Assembly: GCF_026212465.1 (NCBI RefSeq)
Contig: NC_080057.1
Location: 22,821,647 to 22,885,646, forward strand
DNA from: Amaranthus tricolor
Taxonomy: Eukaryota > Streptophyta > Magnoliopsida > Caryophyllales > Amaranthaceae
DNA length: 64,000 nucleotides
Direction: 5' to 3'
Positions within the stretch are counted from its first letter, which is position 1. Each line of letters opens with the position of its first letter. This document shows positions 23,181 through 34,300 of this stretch, piece after piece. Below the pieces are notes generated by a model, which ran no database searches, was not told where the DNA came from, and saw nothing but the letters and a program-made list of their open reading frames with translations. Both the position numbers and the translations under genes were made by a program.

Positions 23181-23450
23181 CCTCCCATAAATTAACAATT
23201 AACCAAAAACATAAAATAAATTCATAATTTTCATTTTCAGTTTCTGAGTATTTTTCTTATCACCACCATTTCCTTTCTCCATTTCCATAGCTTCATTTTC
23301 CTTCTTTCTCTCTCCTAGCCTACTCTCTTTCATAATGTCCATTCCATTTTCTCTCTCTAAACCTCCATTTTTATGTGGGTTTTTTGAGTTTCTTTTTTGA
23401 TACACCTTTTTGGGCACTACTCTTCCGATCTCACTCTTCTCTTTTTTAAG
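23181..23450 (+). promoter_or_regulatory. Probable 5' untranslated exon and promoter-proximal region of the TRM gene
   Basis: A pyrimidine-rich stretch with many CTTTCTCTC runs is typical of a plant leader. It ends at a plausible donor, TTTAAG-GTACTTG, at 23450/23451. The next exon begins at 24801 after TTTGGCAG and reaches the ATG at 24809. A leader intron of about 1.35 kb is therefore inferred. The transcription start is not known. Confidence 0.45.
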
Positions 23451-24808
23451 GTACTTGCAGTTGCAGATTCTTCCCTTTTTTGTTTATTAGAAGTAATATG
23501 TAGAGTATACTCTTTATCTTGCTTTTTCTATAAATTCAGCTTTTAGCTTTTCCTTTTTTTTTTTTACCTTTTGTTTTACAATTGTACCATAACAATCATG
23601 CAATTTGTTGTTTTGATCTTATTGTTACTATTATACATTAAATATGCCTAAAATCTAGCTAATTTTCTAATGTGGATTGGGTGTGGAGGTGATTAGTAAA
23701 TGGGTTTATTTTGGGGTTGATTTTGTTGAGATTTACCCATTTTACTGGGAGTTCTATGAAGCTTGATGTGAAATTTCATCTGGGTATGTGCTAATTTGCT
23801 GTTAATATCACTGATATGGTCCCTATTGTACCCTTATTCTTTGGTCATTTTTTTATAATTTAATTTTTACATGTTGATCGATATAAAAAGTACTAAATAG
23901 CTGTATTTAAGTAAATGATTTGATAATTATTGGTATGATAATTCCTTTCTGTTTTGCTTATTATGATTGTTGGCTTGGGATGTGAGTTGAACAATCATGG
24001 TGATTATTTATTTATTTTAATTTTTTAATTAATCTCTTTTCTATGATGGGGATTGCTTTATTGATTGAGTGGATTTGTTGAGTTTTAGGCTTATTTTTGA
24101 TGTGAATTATCATTGGCGATGCTCGTGTGATAGCCTGAGAGGGGCCAAAAACTTAAATCATAGATGTGTCTTAGATGCGAGGGCTGATTAAAAGGATCAT
24201 TTTTGTTGAAAGGGCTAAAAATTCATATTCAAGAAGGAAATTTCAGGTCGAAGAGGGGACATGGCCTACACTAGCCGCTAGAGCCGTCCAAGTTTGATCC
24301 AATCAACCGAAATTGAGTATGAATATACTCGACCCCAAGTCACCTGAATGTAAAAATCAAATCAGATTGTCAACATGTTTACGTACACATAAGAACCTGA
24401 CATTGACCCGATTTGACATCATACCTGAAACCCCCATACACCCAAATTTACACCTCTATTAGCCACCCATCCCTCCTTTTTGGAGTAGTCATACTATTAA
24501 TTTTCTGAGAATGTGAGTTGATAAATGAGACCTGTACTTCTATATTGTGCTGTAAATAGAAGATGTTTTCAGCTCTTATACTAAGAAGTATCTATTGGAG
24601 TTTGTATGATATTTAGTTCCGGAGTCTGATTTTGGTTTCTGTTCCTTTTAGTTTTGAGGAATAATGTTTTTGTAAATTGCTATGATAATGGTTTTGAATT
24701 TTGATGTCTATGTCGTTGCTGTTTCCTGTAATTTGATTTCATTTGTGCTTTGGGAATACTACTTCAATGTAGCGGCATTAACACGTGAAACCTTTGGCAG
24801 GCTCTGAA

Positions 24809-27800
24809 ATGAATGGAACTCAATTGAATAGTAATGCTCCTGGTTCTGGGAAGCCTGTGCCAGGATGTTTGGGAAGAATGGTCAATCTCTTTGATTTAAC
24901 ATCCAACATATCTGGAAATCGGCTTCTCACAGACAAGCCTTATAATGATGGTAATTTTCTTATATTGTTATTGCCATTTATTGTTTCTAGGAGAATCCAC
25001 TTATACATAAATTGAGACTTGTTGACATTAGTATGCACGTGCAACGGTCGAAGAAGTCTTGGTATATTTAGTCTTAATTACATTTATGGCCCGTTTGGTA
25101 GGTGGTAATAAACGGTGGTAATGGAAATGAAAACTAGTGTAATTTCAATTGAAAAATCTCTTGGCTATTTTGATGGTCATGCTTGTCCAACCTCAGTCAT
25201 CGCATTTTCTTCATAAAACTCATTTCAATGCATTACCATTAGAAGAGGTGGTATTAGGTGGTAATGGAAATTTATAAGCAAATTTTTTTTTTGTGATTAA
25301 AGTTTCATCACCATGGTAATGAGATGGAACTTTTGATGAAATTTTACACTATAAATCATTCTTATTATCACCATTTAATACCACTAACCAAACGGGCCGT
25401 TAGGGTTTACGGAATGTTTCTTCAGAATTTCCATAATGGGGTTCTTGCATTGATTGGAGGCTGTTTGTAGCATGCTAAGGTCTATTGGGTTATCATGAGT
25501 CTACTAAGTGTTTGCCTTTTTTTTTTTTTGAGGTAAGGCCGGAGATTCCATTCTCCACACAAGGGGGAAAGTCAGCCTTCTTGTAGGTGGTGAGAATTGA
25601 ACCCCAGTCATAAGGGTGAAAAGGGAAAGCCTTGAACTAGTAGGCCAACCAATGATTCTTCTACTATGTATTTGCCTTAGTTTACGCAATTAAAAATTAG
25701 ATAAGAAAACTTTTCTTTTACTATTTTTGTTTCTCAAATGTTTGTGTTGAGATTGATCTTATCAATTGTCATCTTGTTTGAATACCTTTGTCGTGTTTTC
25801 CTGACCTGGTTTTGTTGTCTTCTTTTAATTTGGATATATTGTACTCAGTAAGTGCTTTTGCGAAGCTGCATTTAAACTAGTATCGTTGTGCTTGTTTAAG
25901 TGCTTGTGAATTTCTGTTATCGAGTAGAGAATCGCCCACTTCAACTGACAAAAGGCTAATCAATGTCCAGGTTCTCCTTTGTCGAGAAGTCGGTCAGATG
26001 TCTCTAGGATGTCAAGTGTTGCTATTGATGAGATGGAAGATAATATGGTAATTATAGTGTATCTTTCTGACATTTGATAGTTTCCTATTATACCACTAAT
26101 TCACGCATAATTACTTTGTCTAGCCGGCTCAATAACTTGAACGAAGTTATATTGTTTCTTTGGTTACAGATGATGTCTGATTTAAGACAGTCTTCATCGA
26201 ACAGAAAGCCTAATGCAACTCCTGTAAAAATGTTGATAGCTCAAGAAATGTCACAGGACTTGGAATCGAAACAAAGGTCACCAAATGTGGTGGCAAAGTT
26301 GATGGGACTTGACGTAATTCCTCAGCCGCAGTCTGATCTTCCTGCCCAGAGGATTCAATCAAGATTGTATCCCCGAAATAGTCATTCGGAGATACCTACA
26401 GGATATTGGCAGGATGAACATGGTTTTTTCAGCAAGCAAATTGATTGTGATGTTCATTCTCACCGAGATCAGGATGACTATAAGGACATATATGAGGTAT
26501 GGCAGTCTCAAAGAACAAACTGTAGAAGAGATAAATCGCCTCAACAGGGAAGGTTCACCGAAAATGTAAATGAGAAAAGGCTGGCACTTATTCGTCAGAA
26601 GTTTTTGGAAGCAAAACGCCTTGCCGCTAATGAGAAGTCACGGCAAACTCAGGAGTTCCAGGAGGCTTTAGACGTGTTGAGCTCCAATGGTGACTTATTT
26701 CTCAAAGTTCTGCAAGCGCCCAATTCTTTGTTTTCTCAACATCTTTCTGTCGGGCAGTCAGCTTCTCCGTCTCCACAGACCAAGCGGATTACTGTCCTTA
26801 AACCTTCTAAAATGGTAAGTGATGATAAATTTTCTGCATCACCCATTAAGCGGAATGAAAAGCAAGTAAAGAAGCAAGTTTCCCGAAATCAAGTTAACAT
26901 ATGGGATAGCCAGCATCCTGGATTTCCACCTACTATATCATCTTGGAAAGTTAATGATAGTTTTATTCGGCCTACTCGGATAGTTGTTTTGAAACCTAGC
27001 CCTGCTAAGGCTAATGAACCCAAGGCAGTTATCTCTTCAACCCCATCCTCACCACGGGTTCTACCAAGTGAGAATTTTTTTGAGGAACCAGAAGATGAAG
27101 AGGCCCGAGAAGCAAGGGAAGTAGCAAAGGAAATCACACAGCAGATGCGTGAAAATCTGGCAGGTCATCGACGAGATGAAACCTTACTTTCTTCAGTATT
27201 CTCTAATGGCTATACTGGAGATGAAAGCTCTTCTGAAAAATCTGATAATGAATTTCCCGCAGAAAATCTTACTGATTCTGAAGTAATGTCCCCAACATCA
27301 AGGCATTCTTGGGACTATGTTAATAGATTTGGTAGCCCATTTTCTTCATCTTTTAGTCGTGCATCCTATTCCCCCGAGTCATCGGTCTGTAGAGAAGCTA
27401 AGAAGAGACTTTCTGAGAGATGGGCCATGATGGTATCAAATGGGAATAATAATCTTGACCAATGGCCTGTTCGAAGAAGTTCAAGTACTCTAGGCGAAAT
27501 GCTTGCACTTTCTGAGGTAAAGAAATCTGAAATATGTGAAGAAGAGGATGACTACAAAGATCAAGTTCCAAGGGGTTCAACTTCTGTCCTAAGCAGCCAT
27601 ATGGGTGCCAGAGAAAGTGGATTTGATTCACCCAGGAATCTATTGAGATCAAAATCTGTTCCTGTTTCATCTACAGCTTATGGGGATAGGCTAAATGTTG
27701 AAGTCACGAGTCGAGCACTTTGCAAGGAGGTTCCGAAGGATATAGTTAAGCCAAAAGAGTCGAAGACATCTTTTACCGGGAAGGTCACAAGTTTGTTTTT

Positions 27801-29483
27801 CTCAAGGAATAAAAAATCTAGGAACGAGCAGTCTAGTACCGTGCTTTCTGATGAAGAATCTCAATTGGCAACAGCTGAAACACCAGGATTGTTGGCACCT
27901 CCTGCAAGGACCAGCAATGACCATCCAGAGTTGGTTCTTTCCCCTCCATCATGGTCTCATACAGGACCTATTATGACAGATCTGAGTGATTCGAGACTCG
28001 GGAAAGGCTTATGCTATCAGCAGGTAGTTTTGATTCATGACTTGTTTTATGCTCCTATCTTTCTGCTGTTGCATCATGCTTTTGCCGCTAGATTTTTATG
28101 TCCTGTTAAAATTCTTTGATCACCTATTACACTGCATACTGTTGGATTTGTTCTTTCCGTTCTTAGAACAAGAAAAGCGTTTTTTGTCATGTTTGGTGAT
28201 CTAGATGTGTGATAAAAGGTTTACTATTCTTGAATTGCATTTCCTGATCTGGCAATTTTCTATATCCCAGCAAGGAGCATCTGTATTGCAAGGGGAGAAT
28301 CAGGAACAGCCCAGCCCGATATCAGTTCTGGTACCTCCATTTGAAGAGGATGGTGCCTTGCTCGGGTGCTCACGTAGAATTGAGCCGGATGCACATGGTA
28401 ATTACTATTTTTTGTTTATTTTAACGTCATGCCTAATATTAAGTCGTTCCCTCATGATGGGCCCAAAGATTCATAGATCTTGTTTTCGGATTACAATAGA
28501 CTATAATTAACGACACGTTAAATAATGTGCGCGTATGAAGTTGTAGACGATTTTTGGTATCAAGGATCAATTAGAAACGGCCTCTCTGTTATTACAAGGG
28601 CATGGCTGCATACATCCGACCCCCTAAATTCCGTTTGGGTGAGAGCCGTTCAATGTATACGGCGTGATGAAACATTGTTTTTAAATCTTAAGCTGTCCGT
28701 CTTTACTCCTCCATTAACGGCCTAACGTCATTCTGTCATAAAACAGGAGATCATATGCCTCCGTGTCTTGGCAAGTCTAACCTGATCGATAAGTCACCGC
28801 CCATTGGGTCAATTGCAAGGACCTTATCCACATCATGGGATGAATCCTTTGCAGAAACCGCCACCAACTATCCTATGAATTCCCCATTTGTGTCCCCTGG
28901 TAAGGAGGACGATGAGGTTGAATATCAATACTTAGTTCAATCCCTACTAACGATGGCAGGCCTCGATGAAGAGGGACAACTTGGTCCAAATCTTTCCAAA
29001 TGGCACGCCCCAGATAGCCCATTAGATCCTGTCTTAAGGGATAAATTCACAGACCTAAGCACCAAAGAACCATTGCATGAAGCCAAAAGGAGGCAACTAA
29101 GATCGATCCGAAAACTAGTTTTTGACTGTGTAAACGCGGCACTGGTCGACATAACAGGCTTCGGAGCCACCGCCGGCAGTTGGGTTGGAGTCGGTACGGG
29201 GACAGGCCATACAAATCGATACTCGAAAAGCGGGTCCGGTATGGCATTGGCCGATAAAGTGTGGGCCTGGATGAAGGAATTGTTGCCTAGTAAAGTCAAC
29301 TACTTTTCAGTTGATTGTGGGGACACCCACAATAGCTTGGTGGAAAGGCTGGTGAGGATGGAAGTTATAGGCAAAGTATGGAAAGAAAAAATAAATTTAC
29401 ATGTTGATAGTTTAGCCAAGGAAATTGAAGAGAAGCTTCTGGAAGAACTTGTTGAGGAGTCTCTGATTGAATGTACCTGGTAG
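24809..29483 (+). CDS. TRM-family protein (DUF3741/VARLMGL motif and DUF4378), likely TRM17/TRM20 group
   Basis: Five coding exons join in frame: 24809-24950, 25971-26047, 26170-28023, 28271-28397 and 28747-29483, giving 978 residues. The N terminus (GCLGRMVNLFDL, then SPLSRSRSDVSRMSS) leads to TPVKMLIAQEMS (residues 90-101) and to NVVAKLMGLD (112-121), the VARLMGL motif. A long Ser-rich, probably disordered middle follows. The C terminus is a DUF4378 domain with VWAWMKELLPSKVNYFSVD, LVERLVRMEVIGKVW and the closing IECTW. TRM proteins recruit TON1 and organise the cortical and preprophase microtubule arrays. Placement in the TRM17/20 group rests on the N-terminal pattern and on gene neighbours. 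Exon 3 alone reads on into the intron as a 681-residue frame; that end is not real. Confidence 0.88.
25088..25398. mobile_element. MITE with GGCCCGTTTGGT inverted ends in TRM intron 1
   Basis: The left end GGCCCGTTTGGTAGGTGGTA is mirrored at the right as TACCACTAACCAAACGGGCC, with 12 exact terminal bases. The interior repeats GGTGGTAATGG-like blocks, inverted around the centre. The element is about 310 bases long. No clear target duplication could be fixed. Related sequence may occur near 15500-15800 and 46290-46800. Confidence 0.75.
25501..25678 (-). mobile_element. tRNA-derived SINE with target-site duplication
   Basis: Read on the minus strand, the body begins near 25660 and includes TTGGCCTACTAG, an A-box-like stretch. 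Next comes GGGGTTCAATTCTCACC, a good match to the polymerase III B box (GGTTCRANNC). It ends in an oligo-A tail of about 13 bases at 25519-25530. It is flanked by an 18-base direct repeat, CTACTAAGTGTTTGCCTT at 25501-25518 and CTACTATGTATTTGCCTT at 25661-25678, with two mismatches. This combination is a textbook SINE insertion. It lies in intron 1 of the TRM gene, antisense to it. Confidence 0.85.
28485..28665 (+). repeat. SINE-like dispersed repeat, copy B
   Basis: This copy lies in the last intron of the TRM gene. It keeps the best-preserved middle of the family (GTATCAAGGATCAATTAG, then CCTCTCTGTTATTACAAGGG) and the end block ACATCCGACCCCCTAAAT...GAGAGCCGTTCAATG. The open frame at 28525-28725 is produced by this repeat and is not coding. 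Confidence 0.65.
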
Positions 29484-31337
29484 AGACTAGAGATGTGATT
29501 ATTGAGTTGAGTGTATAATTGAAAAATATGCCTACTTTTTTCCCTTAATTTTTTTATTATTTTGATCATTATTACTCCTTAATTAATCATTTTTATGATT
29601 TAAGTGTATTATTTTTGTGTATGAATGTTAACTAACTCCACCCTACATTTACTAATTCTTCCCTCATTTTACTGATCTGTTTTGCAAATATGTTGTATTC
29701 TTCCCTCATTTTAAGGTCATGTCTAAACTACAGAGAGTGTATAGACTTGATTTACACTATTTTAGGGTGTATAAATGGAACAAAAATTGTAAGTTTTTCC
29801 ACTTAATAAGTACAATCATTGGAAAATATTTTGTTATTTTTTATTGTACATATTAAAAAAGTAGGCCAAATCTATATAAGACTTTTGCATTAGCTAGTCT
29901 CCACGGTATATTCATTTATGGAAATAAACTGATTTCATAATTTGCACCTCAAAATGGACGATGAGTTATTTGAAACCAACATGATGTTTAACCAAATAGA
30001 ATTGTGATCCACATTGGTGAAATATTAGATGCCAAGTATTATTGATGTTTGGATAGTTAAAATTGATATGGACTTGAATTATAATAACACAAAAAAAATT
30101 ATATATGAAGTTCCCTCGAATTGAATTGTCTTAAAATCTAAGTTTGAGTTGACATTTGAAACTCTTAAATGAACTACAATTGATCTTAAGTAAAACCCGA
30201 GCATGTACAATCCATGTTTTCGTTTTGAATTTTCTACTTTAAAATTTGTCCTCTCATCCATTTAAGCATCCATATTTAACAACTCTATTTTCTTACAATG
30301 ATCATTCCCAAAAGCCCAAATCCACATATTAGCGTGATTTTAGGACTATAATAAAACTTACTTTAAACCTAACGGGCACACCTCAATCACATGTTATCTC
30401 ACTTGTCACTCTTCATTTTTGCCACTCACATCCAAAGAACATACCTTTAACGAAATATAAAATTCAAAAGATTGAGTTCCATAATTTCATGAGAGGGATG
30501 GTTCACCTACAACTCCCTATTCTAACCAATGTAGTAGACAAAAAATGCAGGTACAAATTGAAGTTCCAAGGATTACAAAAGAGTAATTAATGTGGGCCAG
30601 GGAGCAACATTCTTGTGAAGTTCAAATTTCAGATAATGAGCTAAATCCAGGTGTTTGAAAGAGATATATGATAACCTGCTTTTTATTTCTCATGTCATAA
30701 TTCTTACTATTAAGTAACACAAATTCTTATGTACGGTCTCACTACATGGGCTAAATATCCCAACTGATACAATTATTAGTATAGAATTCCTTGTTTTGAG
30801 GCCGTCTCACCGAAAAACTGTCTCTCACAAGTAAGTCCTTGTGATTTCTTATATTGTTACAGGGCAATTTCTATAAAAAGAATTGTAGCAAACTAACCGA
30901 GATGAGAAAAATCATAAATTGTAGCAAACTCACGTGAAGGAGGAGTTCTGCTTATCATGCAGTGCAGTACATCCAATGACATTTCTAGACAGTAGTTAAA
31001 GAACAATGCTTTGCAGTTCATATAGCAAGAAAAATGTTAATAAAAGCTCAAACATAAGGCCTAAACAAGGCAAAAAATAAAAAGCTTGATGGATTTATGA
31101 TCATCCTTTTCTGCTTTGATGTTTTTGCAGAATCTAAACAATGATGACATCGCTAATAGATTAGATCGATTAACTTAAAAACTGGAGGGTAGAACACAAC
31201 GTGATCAGATCAAACAGAAGATTATTTCAACGTACCAAAACGAATGAAGAATAGGGTGAATACGTACATTGATAAATTCAATACGATCCAAAAATGATAT
31301 TTGCAAATTCTCTGTTTTCTTTGGGACGATACTTTCC
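29484..31337. other. Spacer between the convergent TRM and tetraspanin genes
   Basis: This stretch holds the 3' ends of both genes. It is AT-rich with no supported gene. A GAGACGG-type repeat lies at 30718-30842. The small minus-strand frame at 30079-30261 has no recognisable motif. Confidence 0.55.
30718..30842. repeat. GAGACGG-type dispersed repeat
   Basis: ACAAATTCTTATGTACGGTC at the left and GGCCGTCTCACCGAAAAAC, CTGTCTCTCACAAGTAAG at the right belong to the same family as the copies near 44850 and 56760. Confidence 0.45.
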
Positions 31338-34300
31338 TTATTGAGAACTTGTACTCGTACTTGATGGTGTATTAGAATTATTCTTGGATGAGTCATTGTT
31401 CAGTCCATACTGCAGCACAAAATAAAATATAATTAGAGTATACTCCCGACAGCCAGATACACCCTTTGGTGACAGCATGCAGCTACGGGGAAGTGCACAG
31501 GAACGTTGAAGAACACTTTTGAAGTTTAGGGTATGCCCCCAGATTCAGATACAACGGCATAGGAACGAATAAACAAGCAATAACAGGAAATATGATTCTG
31601 TATATAATCAATTGCAACACTAACCACAGTAGATTCTAGTTATAGAGGAGCAAGGAAAGGATTCAATTGTAAAAAATTTAAAGTCAGAATCATAGCATGG
31701 TTTAGGAGATTCAGAAAATTCAGAGCGGAAAGCATTTGCAGACTATATATCCCCCTGGGTTTATAATAATATTACAGTTTTCTGTATTGAACGTTCCATA
31801 ATGAAAAGGGGAACAATGAAGAGAGGAAAGTAAAGACGGAAGCATAGTGCAAAAACAAAGGTGCATCGTAATGTATCCGAAAAGTTGTAAATCCTGTTAA
31901 ATTTTCCGACTATTACTAGCTGCATTGTAAAGGTGTTAAAAATGATGATATAGCAATACCGATGTAATATGCAAACTCTATTAGATCTGGAACTAACATG
32001 AACGCACCTTCTCCCCTAAAGCAGACACTCCCATAGCAACATCAGCTACAACAACAGAGAAAAATAATGCAGCTTTTTCAGCAGCAGCAACTTCTTGCTC
32101 AGCAGCAATTTACAGTGTTCCATGCAGGGTTTCACTCACGAATTTGTTGTATGTGCTCCACTTTTGTAATTTAAGTGTTTTAGTCTTTTTCTCTGTTCTC
32201 GACGGCGCCTAAGATTTATAGTTCTTTGGTTTTTTCATATTATGCACTATATAGTAAAATGGTTCGTCAAATCATGTTCACTTCTTATTTATATGAAGTT
32301 GCAAATGATGTTTGCTATCAAGGGTCAGGTCAATTGAAAACAAGCAATTACAAGAACAGGATTGCACACATCCGACCCCTAGCACCAAATCCGGCCTATG
32401 TGAGAGCCTAAGTGGGAGCCACTTAATGGCATTAAGGTAATGAGACACTACAGCTTCATGCTGAGGGACTGAAAAAGAGATGTGTAGGGTGGGATGGGGG
32501 CTAGGAGTTGGCAAGAATCACCAAGGCATTCTAGTGATTAATGATCCTTAGGATTGATATTGATCCAAGTCACAATTTAATGATATATACACAGTTGTTT
32601 TCTATTTCAAGACGATGGGGTAAAATAAGTGCAATTAAGGAGAAAAACACATTGTTACCATGAGCCAGATATGAACCCCATAGCTCTGTAAAAGCACATT
32701 GTTTCAATATGATTTTCAGGTAACTCATTATTCATATCAAGCATATGAGATATAACTGATCAAGAACCAAGAAACCACTAATTGAGTACTCATCTTGTTA
32801 GTGCTCTCCTCTCTGAATGATTTTGCTAGAGAATCAGCAAAAAAAAATTAAAAGGTAAAACTCTGATAGCCTGATACCAGTTATCGTAAAATCTTGTAGG
32901 TTATGCGCATAGAATAGCCATGCAAACTAACAAAGACTTACAAGAGAGGGAAAAATTAATGCAGTGAATTAGAAGCTTCCTTCAGAGAAAATACCTTCTG
33001 TCTTATCCGTGCTGTCAGAATGTCCGAGAAAGTCCCCCTTCCTTCTCCCTTCATTGTCATTAATGTTTGATTTGATTGAGAGTTAAGCAGTGGCTCCGTT
33101 GCTCTATCTCTGGCATCAGCATCACCATTCTCAACATCAGAGTCTTCTCTTTGTGTGGAAACCATAGCTCGTAAAACCAAAGATAGCATGAGCAACAATG
33201 CCTAAGCAAGCACAGTAAGTTGACCAACAGTTAAAGAAATAAATAATAATAACAGCTAGAAATAAAAAAATAGAAGTAGACGCAAAAACTAGAATGATAA
33301 AAATACACATGCACTTAAGTCCTAGAACTAGAAGGCACCATGATTCTCATATAACCAGCCATCATTGCATATAAAAAGTTGTTATTTGACTAACTGTTTG
33401 CTAATGCTCCAACCAGAACAAAAAAATCTTGATCAAGCCTTTTCAAGTAAAATTTAATGGTTTTTGAATTAAATTCTCCTTAATCACTTCATATAATCAT
33501 CCGTAAGACTCATAACTCGGAACACTTTGTCTACAACATTTAGTTTTTCTTTTGAGATTTTTTAGCTCTTTAAATCTTTGCAAAAGTCAATCATGAAATT
33601 TCACATGGAACGTGACTGCGAGTATTAGTAATGACTTAATGTGTTATATTGCTTGGCAGCACAAGTTTATTATTGAAAGAAGTGACTCAAAAGTCGGAAC
33701 AGGAATTCGCTTACATTACAGACAGCTGACAACTTGCACCATCAATTACTATCAGTCATGATTATCAATATACAAATTATCAAAATTATTATGACAAAAA
33801 TCAACAGAAAGATTAGTGCATGTACGAAAATCATCAAAATCACCAGAAAATATATTAAAATGTACAGGACCCAAATGAGAAGATACGCAGATTATAGAAC
33901 ATTAAAAATGCATGATGCAGCAGGATAAATAAAGAAGATTGACAACATCTATGATGATTGCACCTTTGAGCAAGTCTAAGAGCATTAGCAATGGTGTATA
34001 AGACCATTTGCTCTATATATTTTTCTTTCCTTCCTTCCTTTTGGTACATCATTGTCCACTAACTTTTTCATTAGTCATTACCATATTTGTGTCACTATCT
34101 TGCAACAATGTGGTTCACCATCTTTACTAACACTAATTCTAATACAATCTATGTGACTATTTTTTATTGGTTGTTAACTTTTTAGCACCCTAACCATTAT
34201 AAGGGGTGCCACTTTTATGGGTAAGCAATCCACAACAATTAAATGTCCCTTTTACCTTATCCATTTCAAATTGTGTGCATAAAGGATTCTAGTATTAGTA

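Noticed and set aside
25570..25650. A tRNA gene suggested by the B-box match
   Set aside because: There is no cloverleaf or anticodon arm; the sequence is a SINE with tail and target duplication.
26074..28119. 681-codon single-exon gene model
   Set aside because: Both ends run into introns; residues from 26170 to 28023 are exon 3 of the TRM gene, with a clear acceptor and donor.
28525..28725. 66-codon frame in a TRM intron
   Set aside because: It consists of SINE-like repeat copy B.
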